DNA from: Lotus japonicus | Taxonomy: Eukaryota > Streptophyta > Magnoliopsida > Fabales > Fabaceae | Direction of reading: 5' to 3' | DNA: 64,000 nt | NCBI RefSeq assembly: GCF_012489685.1 | Contig: NC_080043.1 | Location: forward strand, 47,383,127 to 47,447,126 | Shown here: in pieces, positions 34,101 to 46,089 of the stretch | Layout of the letters: each line of letters opens with the position of its first letter | How positions within the stretch are numbered: position 1 is the first letter of the stretch | Program-made: the position numbers and the translations under genes | The notes under the pieces: model-generated | The model's input: the letters and a program-made list of their open reading frames with translations, nothing else | The model's database searches: none | Told to the model about the DNA's origin: nothing

Positions 34101-35349
34101 GTTTGCATTAGCCTCAATAAATGATCTTGCAATACATCAAATGGATGTTAAAACTGCATTTTTAAATGGAGATCTAGATGAGGAAATTTACATGGAACAA
34201 CCAGAGGGTTACATACTTCCTGGAAATGAACAGAAAGTGTGCAAACTAGTAAAATCTCTGTATGGCCTAAAACAGGCGCCAAAACAGTGGCATCAGAAAT
34301 TTGACTCGGTCATAATTTTAAATGGATTCATTCCGAATTCTTGCGACAAATGTCTATACACAAAGGTGCAGAACGATACTGCAATATTTCTTTGTCTTTA
34401 TGTGGATGATATGTTGATCATGAGCAATACCATGGATGGAATTCTAGAAACAAAGAATTCTCTAAAGTCCTATTTCAAGATGAAAGATCTTGGACAAGTT
34501 GATACCACTTTAGGGATTAAAGTTAGAAGAAATAGTGGGGGTTATGAACTTAGTCAAACACATTACATTGAGAAAATGTTAGATAAGTTCAAACACCTAC
34601 GATTTAAGGAAGTAAATACTCCCTTTGATCCTAGCGTCAAACTTGAAAAGAATAAAGGAAGGGCAGTGGCCCAGTTGGAATATGCAAGCGCTATTGGATG
34701 TCTAATGTATCTAATACAATGCACCAGACCCGACATTGCATTCTCTGTTGGTAAGATGAGTAGATACACTAGCAATCCAAATAGTGAGCATTGGAAGGTA
34801 GTTACAAGGATATTTGGTTATCTTTCAAAAACCAAAGATCTTGGACTTCATTATGATAGATTTCCAGCAATACTAGAAGGATATACCGATGCTAGTTGGA
34901 TATCTAGTGCTGGAGATCATAAATCCACCACTGGGTGGATATTCACATTGGCTGGAGGAGCAATTTCTTGGAAGAGCAAGAAACAGACGTGTATTACCCT
35001 CTCCACCATGGAATCAGAATTCGTGGCTCTAGCTTCTGCAGGACAAGAAGCTGAATGGCTAAGAGATCTCCTATTGGAAATCTCATTGTCTAAAGAAAAT
35101 GTTTCAAAAGTGTTGATACATTGTGATAGTCAAGCCACCCTAGCCAGAGCATACAGTGAAGTATATAATGGGAAATCTAGACACATAGGTCTGAGACATT
35201 CTCTTGTGAGAAAGATGATTAAAGATGGAATTATCTCACTGACTTATATACGAACAAGCTATAATCTAGCAGATCCTTTTACTAAGCCACTGGCCAGAGA
35301 CTTAGTAAAGAAAACCTCGAGAGGTATGGGATTAAAACTCCTTGAGTAA
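34101..35349 (+). pseudogene. Copia C pol, 3' part (RT rest, RNase H)
   Basis: Continues the RT frame after the D insertion: [35 protein letters not shown], the catalytic YVDDMLIM, then RNase H motifs DASWISS, TMESEF, CDSQATL and DPFTKPLA. Ends TAA at about 35347. This stretch has no stop or frameshift, so only the D insertion and the integrase stop disable the gene. Confidence 0.92.
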
Positions 35350-35886
35350 GAGTTCCAACAACGGTAGCAACCCAATCTGAAGTTAAGAAAACCTTAACCT
35401 AAGATTCAATGGGTAACAACAAATCGTTGATTTGGATGACAATGCAACATTAAGCAACAATGTTGACTATTAGATATTGAGGGTTGAGTATCAATATATT
35501 CTTAATGAACTTCATGATCGAAATATGTGTTTTTGCGAAAATCACAAACGATATGAACTTCACCTATATGAATTTCGAGATGGTGCCATCTCAAATGAGA
35601 GTTGGAGTTTCTCTCATAAAAATTCACGAAAACAGGAAAGCACATGGCCATAACAAGTGCTAGGCGAGGAAAATGTAGGCGAAGGATCACAAACGAGTGT
35701 GTGTATTTTTATGCCGGTGTGATCATTAGGAATATAGGTTCAAAGAACAGCTACCTAATATTTCGATTATACTTTGCACAATATTTACTAAGGTTTAGTT
35801 CAAATCAAAAGATACTAAACTGTATTAACACTCAGGTGTTTCTATTTCTGGAATAGGCATTGTCATTTATGTAACAAGTGGGGGAT
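35350..35886 (+). other. Copia C post-pol untranslated region and polypurine tract
   Basis: Non-coding. It ends in the purine run AAGTGGGGGAT that touches the 3' LTR. Confidence 0.6.
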
Positions 35887-36560
35887 TGTTGTAATAATTA
35901 CTCAAGGAGTAATAATTACATAGTGTTCCAAAATGACAAATGTGTTGCATTGAATGGATTAGAATGAAGTCCCACATAGAAAGTGGAGTAACTATTCAAA
36001 GCATTTATATATCATTAAATGCCAACCATTCAACAAAGAGACAAAGAGAGGATATAGTGTCACATGTGCATGGTTTGGTGGTCCCAAGCTTTTATGTCAC
36101 TTGTTCCATTCACACCACCCCTCGCCGGTGTCGCCGGCGCTAGTGGCGGCTTGTAGACGGCACGACACTTGAGCACGACGCATCGACGGCGACGGCGACG
36201 CGGTTGCCGTAACATCCGTTTATTTTTGCTCGTTTTGAATTTGAACTTTGCGACTGTTGGGAACAGACATATCTGTTGGTTACAGACACAATATATGAAG
36301 GGTCGCAACCTTCTATATTGTTCTATTTTTTGCTTATAAATACAGTGCATGTTCAGAATTCCATACACAATCATATCCTCTGTTTTTTCCAGAAAACACT
36401 TCGATGCATTTCGAGTTTTCATTAGTCTTGTGCATACTCGAAGCAAGGCTGATTATCCTGGGTATTCTTGCATCCAAACTCTAAGACGAAATCAGAGAGT
36501 GCTTGAAATACTTTAAGGAAAGTGATTTCATCACGATCAAGCTTATTCAATTTCGTAACA
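35887..36560 (+). repeat. 3' LTR of copia C (674 bp)
   Basis: TGTTGTAATAATTACTC to TTCGTAACA. It contains TATAAATA at about 36335 and a GC-rich patch (36110-36200). The last 82 bases recur, inverted and direct, at the left end of the element. Confidence 0.9.
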
Positions 36561-36565
36561 CCAAC

Positions 36566-36690
36566 CAGATATCAATGATTAGGGAAAACTTATTTTTTTA
36601 TTTTATTTAATTAGTGGAAGTGGCACATCCTTAAAATATGATTGGTTAACTGTGTAATTATTTTTACACTGTCGGTGCATCATCGTTTTC
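36566..36690. mobile_element. MITE, right part, split by copia C
   Basis: Partner of 26466-26502. It contains the terminal foldback TGTGTAATTATTTTTACACTG at about 36653-36673. Confidence 0.55.
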
Positions 36691-36944
36691 TTTTGATAAA
36701 AGTACATTCCTAAATAGTACGGAAACGAATCAAAAGAACGTGTACAACTATGCAAGAGCAGATCAAGTCACTAATTTAAAAAATCAAAACAAGACTAAGT
36801 CATTACAAATTAACGACAATGATGTATTCAGCTGTTTCATCGTATAGTCTTTCAAACTATTAATCATTATCGTTGATAAAATCTTTTTTGAAGGACTAAA
36901 TTGATAAAGTTGCATTTATTAGGGACCAGAAAGAGAGAGCACTA

Positions 36945-37065
36945 TTGTTTTTTTTTACATCAGAAAGATAAATTGCACCCTTCAGGGCTTGATCCCTATT
37001 CCCTAGACATCCTCCATCCAACCCATATGTCTCATAACTCTTACCACTTGAGCTATCATTCGAGG
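36945..37065 (-). mobile_element. tRNA-derived SINE copy 1
   Basis: On the minus strand GATAGCTCAAGTGGTAAGAG (box A like) is followed by GGGATCAAGCCCT at the box B position, then GTGCAATTTATCTTTCTGATGT and an A-tract (T-run at 36946). Same family as 38133-38247. No clear target duplication was found. Confidence 0.7.
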
Positions 37066-38119
37066 ATAGAACACCAAGGTTTGGGATAATAATTTTAAGT
37101 CGGTAATAAACAACACATTCTAGGAGTTTAAGACCGCCAAGATAAATTAAACAAATGAAAATGAAAGACTCGGTCTACCCATTTCTCCTCATTGAGGAGA
37201 CCCGAAAAGGTGAAGAGCAACCTCCTTCCCCACTCTCCCTCATCATCAAATAAGGTTAATTTTCCTTTCTTCTCAAACTTACCTCTACCAGACATAGCAT
37301 AAACAAGTTCCTACCACCAGACTCCACACTCTTTATGTTATATGCGCTATACATGACATTCTTATGTGAAGAATACTTGTAAGTAATTTTATTCTAATAC
37401 TTTTTTTCATCATTCAATGCACTGTAATGAGTGAGAGATTTCATTCAATTATTTTCTTTTTCCATCAATCGTTGCACCGTTGCAAGTGAATATTTTTATT
37501 TAAATATTTTCTTTTTCTGTCAATCGTTGCACCGTAACAAGTGAATAATTTTATTCAATTATCTTATATTTCAATCATTGATTGAGTTACTTAGTTAGTA
37601 TTATAAAGTTTTTTTCAAAATGAAGTATAGTATTTTAAAGTAGGTAACCACTATTAATAGCTGTGACTATTGACTATACTCTCTAAAGCGTGTCTTTCTT
37701 ACTTTAAAAGAGACGATCCATTTCATGATGGGCCAGGAAATTTGTAATTGCATAGGTTGTAAGTTTAATAATATTTTACCTATGTAATTGCAAAAAAAAA
37801 TAATAAAACTATTCCATTTAATGGAGATAAATTATTATTCATGAAAATAATTACTAAATTACCAATATTTTATTCCTTTTACCAACCTCACTAAATTAGT
37901 AAATTTTTTGTAGATAACAAGCAATAAGGGTAAAGTTAGAAAATAATAATATATCTTTAATTTTCAAACATAAAATTTTCTTATTAATTTTTTTCTAATT
38001 TGTTTAAAAAATTCTTATTTTTATACTTAAAATAATTGGAAAAAAAAATATTAATTACAAACTATTGAGGGATATTGTATCTTTATGAAAAGGAAAAGTT
38101 CTCAAACAAATTTCATAAA
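37066..38119. other. AT-rich spacer with a ~71-bp minisatellite at 37410-37565
   Basis: Blocks with ATCGTTGCACCGT, CAAGTGAATA and TTATTTTCTTTTTC repeat about three times with a ~71-base period; the first unit is diverged. Nothing else is recognised. Confidence 0.5.
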
Positions 38120-38132
38120 TACACATATATAT

Positions 38133-38247
38133 GTCCCCGTAGGATAGCTCAAGTGGTATGAGTTGGGGACATATGGGTTGAGTAGAGGGAGGTTCAAGGA
38201 TCGATTCCTGGCAGGTGCAATTTATCTTTCCGATGTACCAAAAAAAA
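38133..38247 (+). mobile_element. tRNA-derived SINE copy 2 with 13-bp target duplication
   Basis: 115 bases flanked by perfect TACACATATATAT at 38120-38132 and 38248-38260. Box A like GGATAGCTCAAGTGGTATGA, box B like GGATCGATTCCTGG, a 3' module GCAATTTATCTTTCCGATGTACC and an A-tail. Pol III promoter boxes plus an A-tail define a SINE mobilised by LINE enzymes. Confidence 0.88.
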
Positions 38248-38260
38248 TACACATATATAT

Positions 38261-38863
38261 ATTTATGATATATTATATATTATTATTAATATTATTATTC
38301 TTATGATAAGATTTCAATTTTGTCACAACTTTTAATACCACTATATCATTGACTAAAAATTTAATTTCTTTAACTTTTTAGTTTTAAATTATTTGCAATT
38401 ATCTTTTAGTAATTCAAAACCCAAAAAAGAAAGTCAAACGCAATAACTATTTTTAACAAATTCCTTTTTATTGAAAATCATATTAAATATATTAACTTAT
38501 ATTAATATTACTACTTATTTTTTATGCTATATTAATATTACTACTTGATTTCAAAAAAAAAAATACTACTTAATATTTAATGGAAAAGGGGGGGAAAGGA
38601 AAACTATTGGCGGGGCAATGAGAGAGTGAACAAAATCCTTAAAAAAAAAAAGAAGACATTTTTTTTTCTTACATTAAAAAAAAAAAGAGAATAAAGGGAG
38701 AATTTTTTTATAAACCCCAATAAAAAAAAATGGACCCAAAAGGAAAGGATTTTTGCATAGATTGACAACTCACTTCTAAAAGGTCACAACATTTCACCTT
38801 TGATGTTGGTGCTGTGCATTTCCCTCTGATTTCTGCTCCTTCTTGTTACTGTTTCTCGCTGAC
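38261..38863. promoter_or_regulatory. LHP1 upstream region and 5' leader
   Basis: AT-rich with many A/T homopolymers (38545-38740). No clear TATA box; the last ~60 bases before the ATG are pyrimidine-rich (TTTCCCTCTGATTTCTGCTC), as in many TATA-less plant housekeeping promoters. Transcription start not located. Confidence 0.3.
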
Positions 38864-41800
38864 ATGAAAGGTGTAGGGAAGAGGAGGACAACCTCGGAAA
38901 CGTCGAACGATGCTGCTGGTGCTGTCGATTTCGGTGTTGTAGATGGAGGCGGAGGCGGAAGCGGAAGCGGAAGCGGAGGAGGAGGAGGAGGGTATGCTGC
39001 AGATGGTGCTTCTTTTGCTGAAGGAGAGCATACCCAGTTGCAGAAAGGGGAAGCGGAGCAACCCCGTGTGGAAGATTCGGAAGAAGAAGCTGCAGATTAT
39101 GATGATGATGAAGAAGAAGAAGAAGAGGAGGAGGAAGAAGATGAGCATGCAGATCGGGTTGCAGTGTCTGGACCGGGAAAGGGTCCCATTCTCCGTGAAG
39201 GTTTCTATGAAGTTGAAGCTATACGTCGTAAGAGGATTCGTAGGGTAAAGTTTCTTCCTTTCTTCTTCTTCTTTCGTCATGGGGTTTATCTTGCTCTTGT
39301 TTTTCTTCTTCTTTTTCTCAGTGCTTTTTGCTTATCTCAGAGTTTTTTTTAGCATGTGGGGAATTGTTTTTGGGTTATTTGTTTGTCCTATTTCATCCTT
39401 GGCCTGACTGTGTTTGTTTTTTCTTTTTCTTCTTTATGACAATGTGGATTTCAAATGTTGCAAATACAGGGTCAGCCGCAGTACTTAATCAAATGGTGAG
39501 TGCCCCCTTTTGCTGCATTGTCTTTTGTTGGTATTGATTGATTGGGTTTGTGACAAAACTCGACTGTGAATTTTTATATAAACATTTTTATGTATTTATT
39601 GATTTGTTTGTTTGTTTATTTATTGCTGAAGGCGTGATTGGTCAGAGGGATCCAATACTTGGGAGCCTCTAGAAAATCTTGCGAGTGTTCCTGATGTTGT
39701 TGCTGCTTTCGAGGCTAGGTATTCCCTTTTTCTTCCCTGAAATCGTGGCATTTTTGTTTGGACCTGTGTCAATTTAAGGGTGGGTGCGTGTGTGTTTGTG
39801 TGTTAGTTGCATTCACTGTGAACCATCTTTCATTTCTCATCTCAATCCATAACAAGAGTTTGTTTACTTTTTATCTTGAAGTCTGTGTTAATGTATGTTT
39901 GTAATGGTGCTCACGGATATCCAAACATAGCCTAAATGTGTAAAGGTGCATTCGAATTTATGTATCTTTTTTTATTAGTTTTGTGTTTGCTGTGATTACT
40001 AATGGGCTGTGTATAAGCATAGGTCTATGGCTGTAATTTAAAGATAGTGGATGGATTTTTTGACTGCATAGTTTAACTGGTTTGTTTACAAATATTTTTT
40101 CTTCATGGTTTTGAAGCTTGAGATCAGCAAAGAGAAAGCGCAAACGCAAGCATGCGGTTCATCACATTCAGCCTAAGAAGAGGCTGGAGCGTTCTGCCAC
40201 TCCTTACAGCCTCAGACAATTTCCGGCAAATACACCTGACAACCACCACACACAGTCTGCCCCTCTCAACGATATTAGTATTCCTGATATTCCTGCCTTT
40301 CCCCAGACTGTGCTTTTTGCGGATGAAGTTGAAAATAATGGTGATGCCAGCAGTCTCGGAAACTCTAATCATGCTCATGGTAATAGGTCTGCCGATGCTC
40401 CAGAAGCAGTTGTTGAAAGGAATGAGGAAAATGATTATGATCCTAAGCTTAGCGAACTTAGAGCTACGACCACCAACGGGTATGAAGGAGAAAACCTCGC
40501 AACACAGTTTCAAGAAACTCAACATTCAGTAGGAACTCGTCATGTTGATGGTCAACTAAATGGGGATTGCACAGAACCTGGTCAAAGTGGCCGCTGCAGA
40601 GGAGCTAAACGGAGAAAATCTGGTTCTGTTAAGAGGTTCAATAGAGATTCATATGCTGGTGACGAACCCGTTAATACTCAAAGACCAGTTGACGTATCTG
40701 CTGTTACAACTGAACAAGTACAAACAGGGGCTGCTGATAATGCGGGTCCAAATGGCCATAAGAGGACGAATCACGCTAGACCTGCCTGCACTATTGTCAA
40801 GATTATTAAGCCAGTACGCTATTCAGCTGCAGTAGCTAGCAGCATGCAGGATGCTTCAGTAACCTTCGTCGCTTTGAGGTTAGTTACTCAACTGACAAAT
40901 GTAAATTTAATTGCTGTGCATTTGTTTTTACAGTATGCTTGCCAAGATAAGTTGATGTTCTACTTCTTTGTTTGAAGAATTTTGTTTTCCTGTGATTTAG
41001 TTGCTCTGTATAGAAATGAAGAATGATAGTCTGATACATATTTCCACTCATCAATAATAATTAATGAGAGCATTGGTTCATGAAATTAATTTTCATGGTT
41101 ATTCCTGTCCTTTATTATTATATGTTGGAGAGAGACAGTTTATCAAGCTGCTGTTAATAAATGAAACCAGCCGTGGAATATGCAACATCATTTATATACT
41201 TCTTATATTTTAATTGATTGAAAACAAATTTTTATGATTAATATAGAGTGAAGTTCTAATGTGTCTTTAAATTTATTTTATGAATGAAGCTTCATTCTTT
41301 TTTGTTTCCTTTCTACAAATTGAAGCTTGAAATTATTATGCCTTTAGTAGGTGATTTTCTTTTCCTTGGTTAACAAATGGAAATGGTTCTTAATTCTTGA
41401 TAATGAGAAGGGGAAATTTAATTGAATTGAGAAACTGAGATGTCCTCAATTCCTGTGAGAGCCAGGTAATGCAACTGAAACCAACACTCCGGCACCTCAA
41501 CAGTTTGTGCTTCATAGCTCTCTGATAAATTTCTATTATGGCATCTAGTGTTTGTTTCCAATTCTAAACCATGGCTTCCAAAGCTTTTCCTCTTCCTCTT
41601 TTCCCACCTTGCAAAAAGCCTACATCCTTAAATCTGCAACAACCACTGACAAACCCCTCTTCTATGGAGGTTGTTCTTGCTTCAGTACCAGGCACAATTT
41701 CACTCTTCATTTTTGTAGAGCTTTTTAAGAAGAAGTTCCTCTTGTGGAAGCACAGAAGCAACAAGGTGAACTAGTTACTGATAAGGATTGACATCTTGTG

Positions 41801-44420
41801 AATTTCATTGTGAATCCAATAATTCCACTGTGATTTTTTATTTATGAGGATTGAGATCTTGGAAAGGTGAACATTGCCTATTCTGTTTAATTCAACAAGA
41901 TTAGTTGCTGCTTTATTGGTGACAATAATTGTAATGGTGCTCCATTCTCACTTGTGTCACTGGACGTATTAGAATTTGGATTCAGCCCGATTCAACCCCA
42001 AAAGCTAGCTCGTAAGGGGAGGATTGTCAAAGCTTTTATGAGGATTGTTTGGCCATATTTCTAGTTGATGTGGGATCTTAAGTCTTAACACAGGCCATTT
42101 GCAATCAGGACTGGATATCTGGTGTGCGCAGTCTGTGGAATTGACGACTGTAATGCAGGGAGTCTAAGGTAGCCGCAATGAAGGTGGAAATGTAGGGGGT
42201 GGGGGTGGCTGCAATGAATGTGGCTAAGGATTTGCAATGAAATATAAATTTAGGTCTGATATGAGATAGATCTAGGGAAAACTCTGATACAATGTCAGGA
42301 TTTTGGCTTGACTTAACTCGAAAAGCTATCTTGTAAGGTGAGGATGGCCAAAGCCTTTACCAGGACAATTTTGACCATATCTCTAGTCAATATGGGATTT
42401 TAAGTCTTAACAGGATCCGTGCATTCTTGGCCGTTGTGGTATCTAGGCCACAACTATTATCATGCCCATGCTTATGCAAAGGTTTGCCAACTTCACACTG
42501 AACTTCTCAACATGACGAGAGGAGATCAAGCCATTTCTTAGTTTCTGCCTGCTTATCTCCATTGTTGACCCTGCTTTAGCTCAAGAACAGCAGGATATCA
42601 TTATCAAAGGATTACTAGGAGAATATATTGCCTAAATCACCCTGGTTAGCAGCAAATATGAACCTTTTCAAGTTGTAAAAGTTGAAGCCCTTCTCACTCA
42701 AGAAGCCGGAATTGAAAAGGTGTAAATGCCTCAGTCTCAGCCAAGGTGCTCCCACTGACAATTCTGCGCTACAGTGTTCAATAATCAATCCTCCTCAAGC
42801 TGATGTTGCGGAAACAATACCTTCTGCGCCCTCTCCGTCAAATTATGTACTATGTTTTGGTGGAGGTAGAAGTAATAGATTTCGTAGAAACCATGGCAGA
42901 GGTGGTCACGATTCAATTCAATGTCAAGTCCCTTAGCACCAAATTCCGTCTAGTACCTGTACTATGAAGTTGATGATTCGTAACGGACTAATTTGGTGAC
43001 GTTTTGTATCTTGAGGGAATAAATTAGTGACCAAATTTTTAGGAAGGCTAATATAGGAAAACGTAAAATTGGAGATCAACTTGAGAGTTTACTCAAAATG
43101 TAATATGTACAAAAAAATGAGGATGCTAATGTATTCTCAGCAAAGACACAAATGTATTCTTTAGTAGCTGTCAACTTTACTAAAACTCTGATTATATATT
43201 AAAATATAATTTTAAGTTGTATATTTAGTACGAAAATAGTTCTTTTAGAAGTCATAACTTTGGATACCAAAAAATTGATATAAACATTTACAGCCTTGTT
43301 TCATGCAATTTTTTCCTGTAATACAATAAAAGCCTTTCCTCACTCGTATAGTTGGTGGCATATATGAGTCAAACAATGCCATTGTTTTTCATAAAAAACA
43401 AGGTTTCCGGATAGGCTATTTAGATGATGATTTTTTTTAAAATGGTTTCTCATAGGTTTTCTTTGGTTTTCCCTATCTCTGTTTCTTGGATCATTATGCT
43501 CCATTTGATAACTTCTCTTATTGGGGCCCTAAGTAGCAGACATAAGTAGGTCTAGCATTTTGCTGCAAACCCTTGATTGTGTTTTTTACTCATAACAGGG
43601 AAGTGATATGGTAACTGGAGAAGAAATGTATAGGAACAAAGCAAGTTTTGAATGTTTTCATTTATATTTTGTATCTAATGAGGCTATGACAGCCTATCTA
43701 CAGTTCAATTTTGTTATGTAATTTTATTCCTCAATTTGTACTTTTACGCTTCTTGTGTTGAATGAGCTGGATTATTTTATAATCTTGCAACATGATTATT
43801 CTCATAAAGCTTATCTGGTTAACTTTATAGGTCGGATGGAACAGAAGTGTTGGTTGATAACACATATCTCAAGGCATACTATCCCATTCTGGTAATCCTC
43901 ATATCTTACTCTTTTGAGTGTCATTTTAGAAGAAAACTTTTGTTCTGATATATCTACCTGTTAATTTAGAAGTTCAAGTCTTCAAGATGTGGTTGATTTT
44001 ATTTTGTCAATTATACCCTTCATCTAATTAATAATTTAGAGACAGAATTGTGGAGGTACATGCTTCATTTCCCTTAAGCAAGATCTAGAGTTCAAGTCTT
44101 GTGTGTGGGGAAAAAAAGTCTGCTGGAAGAGTTAGCCCCACGGTGATGTGAATGTTCCCGGCTCGATCAAAATTGCCTCCTGTAGAGAATACCCGTGTTA
44201 GGAAGTTAGGCAACAAACGATGACATTAATTTTTTTTAAACAACGCAGGAATATAGACTGTTGAATTTGATTATTTCGGTGTCAATTTTGCATGGCTTAG
44301 ATGGCTTATTCTATTATGCTTCCATTGCCATTTTTTCACCTGAAGCTGATGTTTTTCCTTATGTTCCAGCTAATCAATTACTACGAGCAGCATCTCCGCT
44401 ACACTCCTGAACATTACTGA
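38864..44420 (+). CDS. LHP1: LHP1/TFL2-type chromodomain protein, six exons (455 aa)
   Basis: Exons: 38864-39244, 39470-39495, 39632-39718, 40117-40878, 43831-43891 and 44370-44420. All introns are GT-AG and the sum is 1368 nt, 456 codons with the TGA. The N-terminus MKGVGKRR is followed by Gly/Ser and acidic runs (coding microsatellites). Chromodomain spans exons 1-3: [29 protein letters not shown], with the aromatic-cage Tyr and Trp residues present. Then come basic KRKRKRK, hinge motif [13 protein letters not shown] and a C-terminal chromoshadow domain (exons 4-6, to [16 protein letters not shown]). Arabidopsis LHP1 is 445 aa with the same order; it binds H3K27me3 in Polycomb silencing, for instance of flowering genes. 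The ATG was chosen over an upstream in-frame TTG. Intron 4 (2952 bp) holds a TRIM and a gag fragment. The reading frame has no defect. Confidence 0.95.
41571..41774 (+). other. Short ORF inside LHP1 intron 4, unrecognised
   Basis: 67 codons, [17 protein letters not shown], with a hydrophobic stretch ([15 protein letters not shown]) before a basic end. It may be a fragment of a plastid or membrane protein or a chance ORF. No match recognised. Confidence 0.2.
41967..42412 (-). mobile_element. TRIM retroelement in LHP1 intron 4
   Basis: Two ~120-bp direct repeats, 41967-42090 and 42293-42412, share AAAAGCTA-CTTGTAAGG-GAGGAT and GGGATTTTAAGTCTTAACA. On the minus strand each LTR starts TGTTAAGACTTAA and ends CCTGACA. 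Immediately inside the right one is TTGTATCAGAG (42282-42292 region), one mismatch from the initiator-Met primer-binding site. The interior is about 200 bp and non-coding. This is the definition of a TRIM (terminal-repeat retrotransposon in miniature). Flanks GGACG and GGATC are only a partial target duplication. Confidence 0.7.
42440..42960 (+). pseudogene. Copia gag (UBN2) fragment in LHP1 intron 4
   Basis: Plus-strand text [20 protein letters not shown], then [14 protein letters not shown] and [13 protein letters not shown]. This matches the order of the plant copia gag core (QLR-L--T-KGD, LEGLPEEY, ALLLTQEARIE). Several stops and frameshifts. No LTRs recognised around it. Confidence 0.65.
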
Positions 44421-45223
44421 ACAGATAGATTATTGGAGCTTCCTATGTGTAGTTAGATTTTCATGTGTTCCCTAGAAGTGTTGTAGAATGTGGTGCTTTT
44501 GTAGATGAAGATAGTCAAGGGTAAGGAATGCATTGTTTGGTAGTGATAGGTATATTGCGATTTAACCAGTAGTTTATGGTTTACATACTGTGATGCATGC
44601 TGATCCATGATCTGTTGAGGACGGGACAAAACTGGATATTTTCAATGCCTCAGACACATGAGGTAGAGGATTGGTTTATTTAAAAGTTTATCAGGGGCAA
44701 CACTCTCTTTTGAACTGAATCGAAGTTTATGGAAGTTCTTGTGAGTAATTTACTTTTGCATACCATATTTTGGGTACTCTTTGGTCTATTGACTTGTTGA
44801 TTCCAACTATGTAAGGGAAAATTCACAACTGTTAAGATGCATGGTACCTTTTAAATTGAAATTGCATGCGATACCAATTATCTTCCTTGAAAGGAGGGCT
44901 TTTAATCTTTGATCTTAGGCCTGTTTGAAGTAATAGTAAGTTTTCAAATTTTTAGGTTGACTCGATTTTAAAATGATTTTAGCTAACTTTTCAAAATAAA
45001 TACATGCCACACCAATGTCCTTATCAACATTGTAATTCTACATTTCTTTCCTCCACCACCATTGCTATTATTGCATGCACCCTAAACGTCCAATATCAGA
45101 CACCCTTCATTGCCATTGTAGCCTGACACTGTCAATCACGGTAGCTGATGCCACCATTGTCATTTGGCATTGTTCGTCTGACACCTTTCGTTACCTCCTC
45201 CATGACTAATATCCTTTAATGCA
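44421..45223. other. LHP1 3' UTR and downstream spacer
   Basis: Non-coding. The first few hundred bases are probably 3' UTR, with no distinct AATAAA seen close to the stop. No repeat boundary was found. Confidence 0.4.
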
Positions 45224-45700
45224 ATGCCAATGCCATCCCATTTTTATTTCTCTGTTTTTTTTGCTGATGACATCCTCCTTTTTACTAATGGAATGATTTC
45301 TCAAGTTAAAACTATTCATGATACTATTAATATGTTCTGTAAAGTGTTCGGGCTTAAGGTCAATATCTGTAAATCTAAGGCTCCAGCAGTTGTTAATGCT
45401 CCTAGATCAAATAAGGAAAATATATTTGCCATAACTATATTAGTTTTACAGCCCCGTTCGATTCGTACCTTGATTTTCCTATGGTGCTAGGTTGGGTTAA
45501 ATCAAGAGCTATGGTATATGTTACGAGAAGAATGCAACGAATGCTATCTCTAGTTTAATAATTTAACCATAAAATTGCTGGGCAGCACATGTTTAGTTGT
45601 TTTACATTTTGCTAGCAGATCATGTGGCAGAAACGAATTTCGTCTCGTACCACAAATCATTCCTCTTAATTCAAGGCATATAGTTCGTGAACATGTAACT
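45224..45700 (+). pseudogene. LINE reverse-transcriptase fragment
   Basis: FFADDILLFTNG is the catalytic FADD box of plant L1-type LINE RT, followed by CKVFGLKVNICKSKA, the usual GLKVNxxKSK continuation. Frameshifts follow; later text (KLLGSTCLVVLHFASRS) is degenerate. Upstream RT motifs and the endonuclease are missing. Confidence 0.75.
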
Positions 45701-46086
45701 TGATTTCAAAATGACCTTAAGGAATGTTTTTTATTTTAGAGTGCCTATAGATTCACACACGAACGTATCTCTGGAAGAAATCAAGGCATGCATATTAAAA
45801 ACCTCACTCTAGCCTCTAGTATTATCATTCCTCAATGATACATCAAATACCAATACACCTCACTCTCTCCGCTAGTGTTATTTAAAACCCACTTGGATCG
45901 ACCGGTCGAATTAGTGCGATTAGAAACTGATCATGAATTATTAGCATTGAAGCTGAGGGGCTGAAAAACGGGTTGAACCGGTTCCGCTCGTTTGGTTTAG
46001 TGTTAAAATCGTTGACTCGGTTAACCAACAAGGAATTTACAAATCTAGATGTTGTAGAAGCAACACGCCAAACCATAAAGATACAT
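45701..46086. other. Spacer with ACCGG-rich repeat-like sequence
   Basis: 45895-46030 carries GATCGACCGGTCGAAT and GGGTTGAACCGGTTCCG, similar in style to 48925-49050 (GACCGACCGGTTCAATCG). Probably an unnamed dispersed repeat. No gene. Confidence 0.35.
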
Positions 46087-46089
46087 TTA

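Larger units (their letters stand above)
26503..36560 (+). mobile_element. Ty1/copia element C, palindromic left end, interrupted by D
   Basis: Flanked by CCAAC at 26498-26502 and 36561-36565. The right end is a normal LTR (35887-36560). The left end is an inverted copy of the last 82 LTR bases followed by a direct copy of the last ~69, so both termini of the insertion are LTR 3' ends. No primer-binding site follows: only 18 bases separate the LTR end (26656) from the gag ATG (26675). Without D the element is about 5.3 kb. Confidence 0.85.

Noticed and set aside
38120..38260. Possible tRNA gene
   Set aside because: Box A and B are present but there is no cloverleaf acceptor stem. The A-tail and 13-bp duplication make it a SINE.
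38846..39280. Minus-strand and +1 ORFs over LHP1 exon 1
   Set aside because: Shadows of triplet repeats coding for Gly/Ser and Glu/Asp.
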